Part shown: positions 53,963 to 61,972 of the stretch, piece by piece
How positions within the stretch are numbered: the first letter of the stretch is position 1
Layout: each line of letters opens with the position of its first letter
Source of the DNA: an uncultured Croceitalea sp.
GTDB lineage: Bacteria; Bacteroidota; Bacteroidia; Flavobacteriales; Flavobacteriaceae
Assembly (NCBI GenBank): GCA_947494805.1
Contig: CANLWK010000002.1
Span: 434,001-498,000, forward strand
DNA: 64,000 nucleotides
Reading direction: 5' to 3'
The notes under the pieces: generated by a model
The model's input: only the letters and a program-made list of their open reading frames with translations
What the model was told of the DNA's origin: nothing
Databases searched by the model: none
Position numbers and translations under genes: made by a program

Positions 53963-54526
53963 TTACTCAAGAATTAACCAATCATAAAAGGTATAGACAA
54001 CCTCCCAGTTGTCTTTTTCTTTTTTCATTATAAAAATTGGAGCTTCATCAAAGCTTAACATTCTAAATATGGCCAAATCGTCGAGAATGATAGGCCTACT
54101 TATTCTTCGAACATTGAGATACCCTTCTTCATCATATTTATCTACCAATTCTATACTTTCATTAAGCTTTTTTTGGTTTATTTTGATAGGTCTGCTTATT
54201 GATATTTGACTAGCTATTTTGCTAAGTCTTTTTTTCGTTAACATGCTGTCGAGAGATTCAAAGGAAATAGTGGTTGGTGTTCCAATTTCCGATTCTATTA
54301 GGGTCATTCCACTTTCATTAAAGTATCTCACCCATCCTTTATCAAAAAACGTTTTGCAATAAATTCGAGTTTTGGAACCCTGATTTAGATTTGAAAAGAA
54401 GTCGTTTAGTACTTTGTATTCTTGTCTAGAAATTTTGCTATTATTCTCTTTTTGCGCAAGAGAACAATGGCAAACACAAATTGCAAACAGAATATAAACT
54501 AAAAAATCTATTTTATTTTTTCTCAT
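53963..54526 (-). CDS. Secreted hypothetical protein
   Basis: 187 residues with a signal peptide (KIDFLVYILFAICVCHCSLAQ); the cysteines near the cleavage site could make it a lipoprotein, but the SLAQ-like cut is more usual. No family recognised. The mature part is charged and mixed alpha/beta (QEYKVLNDFFSNLNQGSKT, IVLVDKYDEEGYLNV-like segments, and a C-terminal DNWEVVYTFYDWLIL). It belongs to a small group of poorly conserved genes between comM and the aminotransferase. Confidence 0.65.
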   Translation of the reverse strand: MRKNKIDFLVYILFAICVCHCSLAQKENNSKISRQEYKVLNDFFSNLNQGSKTRIYCKTFFDKGWVRYFNESGMTLIESEIGTPTTISFESLDSMLTKKRLSKIASQISISRPIKINQKKLNESIELVDKYDEEGYLNVRRISRPIILDDLAIFRMLSFDEAPIFIMKKEKDNWEVVYTFYDWLILE

Positions 54527-54789
54527 TTTTTTTTCTTTGGAAGGTGTAAGGGACTTATTTATCTAGGGCACTTTGGTAAAATTTTTTAATGAAAGGTTTT
54601 TTTATAGTTCATTTCGAAAATAGTCTATATAGGATAATTTCAATTGCACAAATACCTTAGAAATTCTATAGTTTTTGAATAAATTAGGTTCACTTAGATA
54701 TGATTTTTAAGGGAAGATGGAGTTTAACAAAGGCATAGGTGAAAGTGAAAACACCAAAGTTCTATTTGGTACAGAATTCTAGGTTGATA

Positions 54790-55908
54790 CTAGGTCAACA
54801 CCTTTTTCAAGGCCTTATCGAAATCTCTCATGTTTTGCATGGTACCGGTACTGATACGTGCCCATTCATAAAATGGAGGGAAGGGCCGGCCTATGAGCAC
54901 ATTTTCTTTTTTCATGGCGTCAATCATTTCGTTGATTGGCCGACCGGTCTTAAAGAACACAAAATTGGTATGTGATTTTATATACTCCAGATTAAGATTG
55001 TCCAAGGTTTTATAGATAGCTGTTTTGGCCGCTTCATTTTTGACTAAACTAAATTTGTAAAAGGCATCATCCAGTAGTGCCTGCTTGGCCGCTTCAATGG
55101 CGAGAACATTGGTCATGGCCATGATATTTTTTCGGAGCCGTGCCGCTACGTCAGGTCTGGCGACCAAATATCCAATTCGCATCCCTGCCAATCCGTAAAC
55201 CTTTGAAAAGGTTTTTGAAACGATAACATTCATCCCTTTTTTTACCAGTTCCACCATTGAAGGATAGTCAGGTTCAGTAATAAAATCATAATAGGCTTCA
55301 TCGCTGAAGACCATAGTTTTTTTACTGACCGAACCACAGAAATCTTTGAGGATGTTCTTATCTAAAAGTGTTCCCGTGGGGTTATTGGGGTTACAGATAA
55401 AAATAAGTCGCGTGCGATTGTTGATGCGTTTGGCCATGGCATCTAAATCATGTCCCATTTGATTGTCAACGGGCACCCGGTGCACATATGCCCCAAAATT
55501 CTCTGCGTAGCGAAGCATGGCTTGAAAGGTGGGGTCGGCGGCAATGATTTCACCTTGGTCTATACCATAAGTGATACCAGTTGCCTTTAAGCCCTCTGTT
55601 GAACCGCCAGTAACCACAATATGGTCGGTACTGATACCTTCTGTGGCCGCAATTTGTTCCAATAAGGGACGAAATACCATGGAGGGATACCTACAGGCCT
55701 TATCAAATGCTTCGGTAATGGCGGACCGCACTAATTTTGATGGTCCGTACGGGTTTTCGTTTGAGTTAAGTTTAGCTATGGGGGTTGTGTTTTCAACAAT
55801 AGTTTTTATTTCGGGGTCAAGGGCTAGACCAGATAGTCCTCCCAAAAGGGTGAACCCTCCTGTCAACCCCATAGTTTTGAGCCATTCTCTTCGTTCTATG
55901 GTTTTCAT
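54790..55908 (-). CDS. Class I/II PLP aminotransferase with twin-arginine export signal (HisC-like fold)
   Basis: 372 residues. The first 30 residues read as a Tat signal (IERREWLKTMGLTGGFTLLGG): paired Arg, then a moderately hydrophobic stretch. The enzyme domain is complete: LNSNENPYGPSKLV, TGGSTEGLKATG, FICNPNNPTGTLL, FSDEAYYDF and the PLP lysine Lys236 in SKTFSKVYGLAGMRIGY. It resembles histidinol-phosphate aminotransferases, but export to the periplasm argues against histidine synthesis. It starts 2 bases after the GH2 stop, so the two form an operon. The amino substrate is unknown. Confidence 0.88.
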   Translation of the reverse strand: MKTIERREWLKTMGLTGGFTLLGGLSGLALDPEIKTIVENTTPIAKLNSNENPYGPSKLVRSAITEAFDKACRYPSMVFRPLLEQIAATEGISTDHIVVTGGSTEGLKATGITYGIDQGEIIAADPTFQAMLRYAENFGAYVHRVPVDNQMGHDLDAMAKRINNRTRLIFICNPNNPTGTLLDKNILKDFCGSVSKKTMVFSDEAYYDFITEPDYPSMVELVKKGMNVIVSKTFSKVYGLAGMRIGYLVARPDVAARLRKNIMAMTNVLAIEAAKQALLDDAFYKFSLVKNEAAKTAIYKTLDNLNLEYIKSHTNFVFFKTGRPINEMIDAMKKENVLIGRPFPPFYEWARISTGTMQNMRDFDKALKKVLT

Positions 55909-55910
55909 AG

Positions 55911-57797
55911 TTATCTTTTTTTATTTTTTTCGTTGTAGTATTCCTGTAAAGTATAAAAGGCTTGCTTATAAGTACCGTTTTGACCAACAATCCCTTTACG
56001 GTTCCAGCCTTCTTGAATAATGGGCAACTGGCGTCGGGGACTGCGAAAATCAGCCAAAATCCATGGCGAAAAGCCCACTAGATTCGGAATTCGATCCAAA
56101 AACTTCAAAGTTCTCTTATAGAGATCATTTTGATAATCTTCAGACCATCGGGTTAGGCTGTCCCCTCGAAAGCCCTGTTTGGCACCGGCACCAAATTCAC
56201 TGACGATAACCGGTTTTGCTTTGTCAAATTTAAAATAAGCATTATCAAGTACTTCCGGGGTACTCTCATACCAACCCAGATACTGATTAAAGCTGACCAC
56301 ATCAGTATATTCTGCAAATGGGTCTGAGATGGTATATACTCCGTCACCCAAGTTCTGTTTAAAGAGGGCGGCCGATAATAACCGTGATTGGTCTAAAGAT
56401 CGCGCCTTTTTTGCCAGTTTTTTTAGAAATACGAGCCTGTCTTCAGTATTCGGTGTCTCATTGGCCAACGACCAAATAATGACGCTTGAGCGGTTGTGGT
56501 CCCTTGAGATCATGTCACTTAACTGTTTTTCTGCATTGTGATAGGTCTCTTTATTGGTCCAGTCAATGGTCCAGTATACCGGTATTTCTTCCCAAAGCAA
56601 TATGCCCAAAGAATCAGCCAATCGGGGCATATGTTCATTATGTGGGTAGTGTGCCAACCGCATATAGTTTGCATTTAGATCTTTTACCCATTTGAACAAT
56701 TGTAGCGCATCATCTTTTGAAGTGTTTCTGCGGCCTTTAAGTGGATTCTCTTCATGGGCACAGATACCCCTTAAGAAGATTGGTTTTTCATTGAGCAACA
56801 ATTGGTTTCCTTCAGCACGTATGGTGCGTAGCCCAATTTTGTCAGTTATTCTGTCCTCTGACACCGATAGCTCAAAATCATAGCGTTTTGGATGTTCTGG
56901 GCTCCAGAGCACAAACGGTTTGTTGATTCTCTTTTTTAGCGAGACCTTTTGTTGATTGTTGAAGTCTAATGTAATCCATAATCCGAGCTCTTCAGATTTT
57001 ATGGTTACCGGACCTGTGTATTCAGTTGACAGTTCAACATAACCCAATAACTCTTTTAGATTTTCAGGGTTTAACTGAATTTGGTAGTCTTGCACATATA
57101 CATTGGGCAGTTTTATAAGGGATACCTCTCTTGTGATTCCGCCATAATTCCACCAATCAGTAACATCTGTGGGTACAGCTTCTTTTGCCCTTTTGTTGTC
57201 CACTCGTACTACCAAAGAGTTTTGCCCACTTTTGACCAATTCAGAAATATCAAATGCAAAAGGGGTAAAACCACCGGTATGAATACCTGCTTTTTTACCA
57301 TTTACATATACGTCTGCTCGGTAATTAACTGCACCAAAATACAATAGGAGCTTATTTTCTATGGGTAAGTCTGAATGGTCAAAAAGTTTGCGATACCAAA
57401 TAGAACCCTCATAATGCAAAAGCTCTTGAACCTGACTGTTCCAATCACCTGGTACTTTTAATTCTTTGGCACCATCAAAACTGTATTCGTAGCGATCGGT
57501 CTTGTCTTTTGCCCTGCCATCTAGCGCGGCAAAGTCTCTTTTGCCAATGGCTGATGAATCAAATGGCACACGAACAAAATCGTAGAAAAAAGCTTCATAA
57601 CGGTCAACAAAATACTGCCAGTTTCCGTTAAGTGAAATCTTGTTTCGTCCATAGGCATTCTGTGGAACAGTAGTTTCGTGTTGCCCCCATACAGTGACAT
57701 TGGTTGCCAAAAGACAGGCTGTAAGAACGCTCAGAAAGGTAAGTTTGGACTGGCAAAAAGGTCCATTGGGAGAAACGTAAGATGATGACGACTTCAT
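55911..57797 (-). CDS. Glycoside hydrolase family 2, probable secreted beta-glucuronidase
   Basis: 628 residues with an N-terminal signal region (to about 39, VTVWGQ). GH2 domains in order: jelly-roll sugar-binding domain (about 50-235, LKVPGDWNSQ, YRADVYVNGKKAGIHTGGF), immunoglobulin-like domain (about 240-335), and TIM barrel (about 340-628). The acid/base is Glu447 in SLANETPN and the nucleophile Glu534 in VSEFGAGA. The segment GWNRKGIV fits the N-x-K motif with which beta-glucuronidases hold the uronate carboxylate, and WILADFRSPRRQ also fits. Expected to release glucuronic acid from polysaccharide or conjugates. Confidence 0.9.
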   Translation of the reverse strand: MKSSSSYVSPNGPFCQSKLTFLSVLTACLLATNVTVWGQHETTVPQNAYGRNKISLNGNWQYFVDRYEAFFYDFVRVPFDSSAIGKRDFAALDGRAKDKTDRYEYSFDGAKELKVPGDWNSQVQELLHYEGSIWYRKLFDHSDLPIENKLLLYFGAVNYRADVYVNGKKAGIHTGGFTPFAFDISELVKSGQNSLVVRVDNKRAKEAVPTDVTDWWNYGGITREVSLIKLPNVYVQDYQIQLNPENLKELLGYVELSTEYTGPVTIKSEELGLWITLDFNNQQKVSLKKRINKPFVLWSPEHPKRYDFELSVSEDRITDKIGLRTIRAEGNQLLLNEKPIFLRGICAHEENPLKGRRNTSKDDALQLFKWVKDLNANYMRLAHYPHNEHMPRLADSLGILLWEEIPVYWTIDWTNKETYHNAEKQLSDMISRDHNRSSVIIWSLANETPNTEDRLVFLKKLAKKARSLDQSRLLSAALFKQNLGDGVYTISDPFAEYTDVVSFNQYLGWYESTPEVLDNAYFKFDKAKPVIVSEFGAGAKQGFRGDSLTRWSEDYQNDLYKRTLKFLDRIPNLVGFSPWILADFRSPRRQLPIIQEGWNRKGIVGQNGTYKQAFYTLQEYYNEKNKKR

Positions 57798-57856
57798 GGA
57801 ATAGGGTTGGTAACCGTTAAATTACCAAAATATCACCAGAAGTTGGTCTACTGCCC

Positions 57857-58300
57857 CTAAATAACCTTAATGTTCGCTCGTAAGCCTTGAATGATTCCCA
57901 AAATATTATTGACGGTATCTTTCATATAATATTTTATGACCACATGTGGTATACGTATGGTTGTAAATCCATTTTTGAACGAATGCATGGCCTCTTCAAG
58001 ATCTTGAATAGCCTGTTCGTGGGTAATCAATTGATAGTCGGTATCAATTTCGATGTTGAGCTTTACCCTTGAAATGGCAATGTCAATTGACTTTTGTCCA
58101 TCCCACCACTCGAGCATAGGATTCGCGCCCGCTTCTTTTAATGCGTAAAAGAGCTGAACGGCCTCGATGGGGGTATTATTTTCTTTAATTACTTTTTGAA
58201 TCAATCGGAAATGCCTTTCACAAAGTTCAACACCTAAGGTTTCGGTGGATTTTTTGAAAGTCTCATAGCCAATGTTTCGGTTACAATCTATGCATGCCAT
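57857..58300 (-). CDS. DUF559-like PD-(D/E)XK nuclease-fold protein with N-terminal zinc-binding motif
   Basis: 147 residues. The N-terminus has a CxxC...CxxH pattern (ACIDCN near residue 3, LCERHF near 27) suggesting a small zinc knuckle. The C-terminal half resembles DUF559/Vsr-like nuclease folds: a DIAISRVKLNIEID core with acidic Asp/Glu positions, then DLEEAMHSFKNGFTTIRIPHVVI as the conserved DLxxxxxSFKxGxxTxRIP block. Function unknown; such proteins may be DNA-repair nucleases or inactive relatives. It is a single gene, divergent from the Nramp-like operon. Confidence 0.65.
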   Translation of the reverse strand: MACIDCNRNIGYETFKKSTETLGVELCERHFRLIQKVIKENNTPIEAVQLFYALKEAGANPMLEWWDGQKSIDIAISRVKLNIEIDTDYQLITHEQAIQDLEEAMHSFKNGFTTIRIPHVVIKYYMKDTVNNILGIIQGLRANIKVI

Positions 58301-58343
58301 GTAAGTAGGTCAGTTTGATAAATTAATTGATTTGGGACTACTA

Positions 58344-58351
58344 TAACTTTG
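58344..58351 (+). promoter_or_regulatory. Bacteroidota -7 promoter box upstream of the 5-oxoprolinase operon
   Basis: TAACTTTG matches TAnnTTTG. It would give a leader of about 120 bases containing the direct repeats at 58394-58429. A second, imperfect box (TATTTTG at 58452-58458) is closer to the gene. Confidence 0.4.
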
Positions 58352-58393
58352 ACATTTTTTGATTCGTATACGTGTTCGACGTATGACACCCCA

Positions 58394-58429
58394 TTTTTAG
58401 ATGAAATGCATTTTTTTAGATGAAATGCA
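58394..58429 (+). repeat. Two 17-nt direct repeats upstream of the Nramp-like gene
   Basis: TTTTTAGATGAAATGCA occurs twice, at 58394-58410 and 58413-58429, with a 19-bp period (about two helical turns). Position between the upstream promoter box and the operon suggests tandem regulator sites, though slippage could also explain it. Confidence 0.6.
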
Positions 58430-58478
58430 AGGTCGCCTGTTGTGAAACACTTATTTTGTGTGGTGTAATTTTTCGACT

Positions 58479-59672
58479 ATGTTTAAAAAGATCGGTCCAG
58501 GGGTATTGGTAGCTGCAGCTTTTATTGGTCCAGGTACCATAACGGCATGTACTATTGCCGGTGTGGGTTTTGGATATGCCTTGTTGTGGGCATTGTTATT
58601 TTCGGTAATTGCGACAATGGTATTACAAGAAATGGCGGCCCGACTGGGAATCATAACACAGAAAGGACTCGCAAAGGTCATCAAAGAACAGTTGAGAACG
58701 CCATTGATCAGAACCATAGTGATTATTGTTGTCCTTGGAGCAATTCTTATAGGCAATGCCGCCTATGAAGGCGGCAATATTGGCGGTGCCGTGCTTGGCT
58801 TGGAAGCGTTGTTGGGTACAACCTATCATAAAATTTATCCCTTTGTGATTGGGGCCATAGCTTTTCTGCTGTTATGGTTGGGTAGTTATAAAGTGCTTGA
58901 AAAGGTCTTTTTGGTTCTAATATTTTTAATGAGTCTATCATTTGTCATAACGGCCCTATTGACGAAACCAGAAATATCAGAATTGTTATCAGGATTGTTT
59001 ATACCAAATTTACCAAGCAATAGTATATTGACCGTAATTGCATTGGTGGGTACGACAGTTGTGCCCTACAATCTTTTTTTACACGCATCTCTTGTCAATG
59101 AGAAATGGAAGTTAAAAAGCGATTTGAAAACGGCGCGATGGGACACCATACTTTCCATAGGTCTTGGTGGTTTGGTCTCTATGGCAATTGTAGTGGCGGC
59201 AACTGCAATTCCTGTAGATTCGGTGACAAGCGTAATGGACCTGGTTTTGGGTTTAGAACCTCTTTTTGGCAGTATGGCACGTTACTTTATGGGGCTGGGG
59301 CTTTTTGCTGCTGGCATTACCTCTTCAATAACTGCTCCCTTGGCAGCTGCATATGTTGCCAATAGCTGTTTTGGATGGAATGCCAAACTGAAAGATTGGC
59401 GGTTCCGAACCGTCTGGATCTTTGTGTTGGCCATCGGCGTACTCTTTTTGACTTTTGACATCAAGCCTATTGAAATTATAAAGTTCGCGCAAGTGGCAAA
59501 CGGAATTCTTCTTCCTGTGATTGCGATACTTTTGGTTTGGATCGTCAATAAAACTGAGGTGATGGGAAAGCACAAAAACACTTTGGTTCAAAATGTTTTG
59601 GGTTTTTTGATCGTGGCATTTACCTTGTTTCTGGGGGGTAAAAGTATTATTAAAGTTTTTGGATTGTTGTGA
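58479..59672 (+). CDS. Nramp-like transporter lacking canonical metal ligands, 5-oxoprolinase-associated
   Basis: 397 residues from the ATG at 58479, with about eleven membrane segments of the Nramp/APC fold. The first helix has GPGT (residues 17-20) where metal-transporting Nramp proteins have DPGN, and the sixth has VPYN (195-198) in place of MPHN, so the Asp, Asn and Met that bind the metal and the His are all replaced. Its stop overlaps the pxpA start, and B. subtilis YcsG occupies the same position next to pxpA (ycsF). I infer it imports 5-oxoproline or a related compound, not a metal. Confidence 0.85.
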   Translation: MFKKIGPGVLVAAAFIGPGTITACTIAGVGFGYALLWALLFSVIATMVLQEMAARLGIITQKGLAKVIKEQLRTPLIRTIVIIVVLGAILIGNAAYEGGNIGGAVLGLEALLGTTYHKIYPFVIGAIAFLLLWLGSYKVLEKVFLVLIFLMSLSFVITALLTKPEISELLSGLFIPNLPSNSILTVIALVGTTVVPYNLFLHASLVNEKWKLKSDLKTARWDTILSIGLGGLVSMAIVVAATAIPVDSVTSVMDLVLGLEPLFGSMARYFMGLGLFAAGITSSITAPLAAAYVANSCFGWNAKLKDWRFRTVWIFVLAIGVLFLTFDIKPIEIIKFAQVANGILLPVIAILLVWIVNKTEVMGKHKNTLVQNVLGFLIVAFTLFLGGKSIIKVFGLL

Positions 59673-60415
59673 TGGAAACCTATCCTATAGATATTAACTG
59701 TGACCTTGGCGAGGGTATGGGCAATGAAAAAGACCTGATGCCCTACATCAGTTCTTGCAATATTGCGTGTGGAGGACATGCTGGCGATGAAGCCACTATT
59801 GCTCAGGTAATGCAACTCGCTAAAGAATATCAGGTAAAGGTCGGGGCCCACCCTAGTTATCCTGATAAGGAAAATTTTGGCCGAATAGCAATGGACATAA
59901 CATCTGAAGCACTAAAAGAAAGTATCAGAGAACAACTGGTGTTGTTTGTTAAAGTTGCAGAGCGTACCAATGTTAAGATCAACCATATTAAACCACATGG
60001 AGCACTTTACAATGCAATTGCTAAAGAGCAAGTCTTGGCTGAAGTCTTTTTAGAAGCAATTCGAGATTATGTGAAAAAGAGCATCCTTTATGTGCCTTTT
60101 GGTTCCATAATTGCCAACTTGGCTATAAATCAAGGTTTTCAAGTGCAATACGAAGCATTTGCAGATAGAAACTATAATAGAGATCTTTCATTGGTTTCAA
60201 GAAAAAAAGACATTGCGGTAATTACTGACCCGCAAGAGGTGGTGGCACATCTTTTGTCAATGGTTAAAGAGGGTCAAGTGAATACAATTTCCGGAAATTC
60301 AGTGACCATAAAGGCTGATACATTTTGTGTTCATGGTGATACGCCAACAGCATTGAAAATATTGGCGTATCTTTCAAAAGAATTGCCAAAGAACCAAGTC
60401 TATATCAAAAAGTGA
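59672..60415 (+). CDS. pxpA: 5-oxoprolinase subunit A (LamB/YcsF family)
   Basis: 247 residues from the ATG at 59672; the GTG just before it is disfavoured. The N-terminal signature IDINCDLGEGMGNEKDLMP, then CNIACGGHAGDEATI, GAHPSYPD, VKINHIKPHGALYN and FCVHGDTPTALKI cover the whole family pattern of the (beta/alpha) barrel. With PxpB and PxpC it hydrolyses 5-oxoproline to glutamate with ATP, clearing the spontaneous cyclisation product of glutamine and glutamate. It is coupled by overlaps to the transporter upstream and pxpB downstream. Confidence 0.97.
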   Translation: METYPIDINCDLGEGMGNEKDLMPYISSCNIACGGHAGDEATIAQVMQLAKEYQVKVGAHPSYPDKENFGRIAMDITSEALKESIREQLVLFVKVAERTNVKINHIKPHGALYNAIAKEQVLAEVFLEAIRDYVKKSILYVPFGSIIANLAINQGFQVQYEAFADRNYNRDLSLVSRKKDIAVITDPQEVVAHLLSMVKEGQVNTISGNSVTIKADTFCVHGDTPTALKILAYLSKELPKNQVYIKK

Positions 60416-61140
60416 AGCGTTTCCCCATAAACATTAAGCCCTTTGGTGAGCAAGCCATATTGATTGAATGGCCCAATATAGTTTCAGAGGCAGTTCTCAG
60501 TGATATCCTAAGTTTTAAGAACCAGTTGAAAGAACACCTTTCACAAGGTTTTGAACTTATACCTGCCTATAATAGCCTTACACTAATAAGCAATCGACAA
60601 GTTGATTTTGAAGTACTTCATGGGCAGTTGAAATCATGGTATGAAATTTCGGATGGCATCCAACCGGCAGAGAACTTTTTATGGAAATTACCTGTCTGTT
60701 ATGATTTGGAGTTTGGCATCGACTTAGAAGAGGTTTCTTCACAATTACAAATGACGGTTGCTGAACTTATTGAACAACATACAGCGCATGAATATACCGT
60801 TTTCGGAATCGGTTTCTTACCTGGTTTTATGTACTTGGGTGGTTTGCCCGATACTTTGGAAACCCGTCGAAAAGCTGAACCAAGACTACATGTTGATAAA
60901 GGTTCGGTAGGGTTGGCAGGAAAACAAACGGGTATCTATCCACAAGACTCTCCAGGAGGATGGAATATTATCGGCAATTGCCCGATTCCTATTTTTAATG
61001 TGGAAGCCAAAACACCTTGTTTTGTTAGTGTGGGGGATAAGATTAGGTTTCAGGCCATCTCTAAAGCTAAATATGATCTCCATAAAATAGAAGGCGAAGT
61101 AGGAATCTATCAACCAGAAAAAATAGTTTTGGATGCTTAA
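60412..61140 (+). CDS. pxpB: 5-oxoprolinase subunit B (KipI family, GTG start)
   Basis: 242 residues, starting at GTG 60412 overlapping the pxpA stop (GTGA). Family blocks: INIKPFGEQAILIEW at the N-terminus, HTAHEYTVFGIGFLPGFMYLGGLP, LETRRKAEPRLHVDKGSVG, LAGKQTGIYPQDSPGGWNIIG, the typical AHS1 cyclophilin-like domain. It forms the PxpBC part of the ATP-dependent 5-oxoprolinase. The name KipI comes from the B. subtilis sporulation kinase inhibitor; the metabolic role is the likely one here. Confidence 0.96.
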   Translation: MKRFPINIKPFGEQAILIEWPNIVSEAVLSDILSFKNQLKEHLSQGFELIPAYNSLTLISNRQVDFEVLHGQLKSWYEISDGIQPAENFLWKLPVCYDLEFGIDLEEVSSQLQMTVAELIEQHTAHEYTVFGIGFLPGFMYLGGLPDTLETRRKAEPRLHVDKGSVGLAGKQTGIYPQDSPGGWNIIGNCPIPIFNVEAKTPCFVSVGDKIRFQAISKAKYDLHKIEGEVGIYQPEKIVLDA

Positions 61141-61972
61141 AGTACTAAAACCTGGCTTTTTCACTACAATTCAAGATGTTGGGCGTTTTGGTTACCGTGA
61201 TAAGGGTGTCCCTGTCTCGGGAGCTATGGATATGAGGGCATTGAGCAAAGCCAATTTATTGTTAGAGAATCCGGTGGATGCCGCTGTTTTTGAAATCACC
61301 ATGACCGGACCAACCTTGCTATTTGAAGCGCCTACCTTTATTTGTCTTACAGGGGCAGTGATTTCAGCAACTTTGAATAATGAACCTATAGAAAACTATA
61401 AGGTCTATGCAGTGGATAAAGGCGATATTCTTTCCTACGGGCGATTAGAGAGTGGTTTTCGTGCTTATTTGGCAGTGAAAGATGGATTTCGGTCCAAAAA
61501 AATATTGGGGAGTTCATCACTGTATTATCCACTTACAACTAAAAAATGTTTGACCGAAAAGGATGAAATTGAGTATAATGCCATTGCTGCGTTCGACCCA
61601 AAGATTTCAGAGCTCAAAATCGATGCCTATATAGATGAGAGGCAATTGACGGTCAGTAAAGGGCCAGAATTTGATTTGTTGGATGATAAACAATTGAAGC
61701 GACTGTTTTCAAAAGAATTTACCATTGCGAAAGAAAACAATCGCATGGCTTATCAATTGAAGGAATACCTTAGTGAACACGCTGCATCAATGTTAACTTC
61801 TGCTACTTTGCCAGGTACGGTACAACTTACACCGGCCGGCAGACTTATCATATTGATGAAGGACGGACAAACCACAGGGGGTTATCCCAGAGTATTACAG
61901 CTTTCTGAAAATGCAATAACAATTTTAGCGCAAAAGCGGGCAGGGAATAGTATTCGTTTTAAGTTGGTCTAG
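61133..61972 (+). CDS. pxpC: 5-oxoprolinase subunit C (KipA family, biotin-dependent carboxyltransferase-like)
   Basis: 279 residues, overlapping the end of pxpB by 8 bases. AHS2-domain motifs: GFFTTIQDVGRFGYRDKGVPVSGAMD, NLLLENPVDAAVFEITMTGP, CLTGA, GRLESGFRAYLAVKDGF and, near the C-terminus, LPGTVQLTPAGRLIILMKDGQTTGGYPRV. Last subunit of the 5-oxoprolinase. The operon is transporter-pxpA-pxpB-pxpC. Its stop codon shares the bases CTAG with that of the convergent nitroreductase. Confidence 0.96.
   Translation: MLKVLKPGFFTTIQDVGRFGYRDKGVPVSGAMDMRALSKANLLLENPVDAAVFEITMTGPTLLFEAPTFICLTGAVISATLNNEPIENYKVYAVDKGDILSYGRLESGFRAYLAVKDGFRSKKILGSSSLYYPLTTKKCLTEKDEIEYNAIAAFDPKISELKIDAYIDERQLTVSKGPEFDLLDDKQLKRLFSKEFTIAKENNRMAYQLKEYLSEHAASMLTSATLPGTVQLTPAGRLIILMKDGQTTGGYPRVLQLSENAITILAQKRAGNSIRFKLV

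Noticed and set aside
58394-58429. Possible CRISPR-like repeat
   Set aside because: Only two 17-nt copies separated by 2 bases, with no spacers and no cas genes; treated as a regulatory or slippage repeat.
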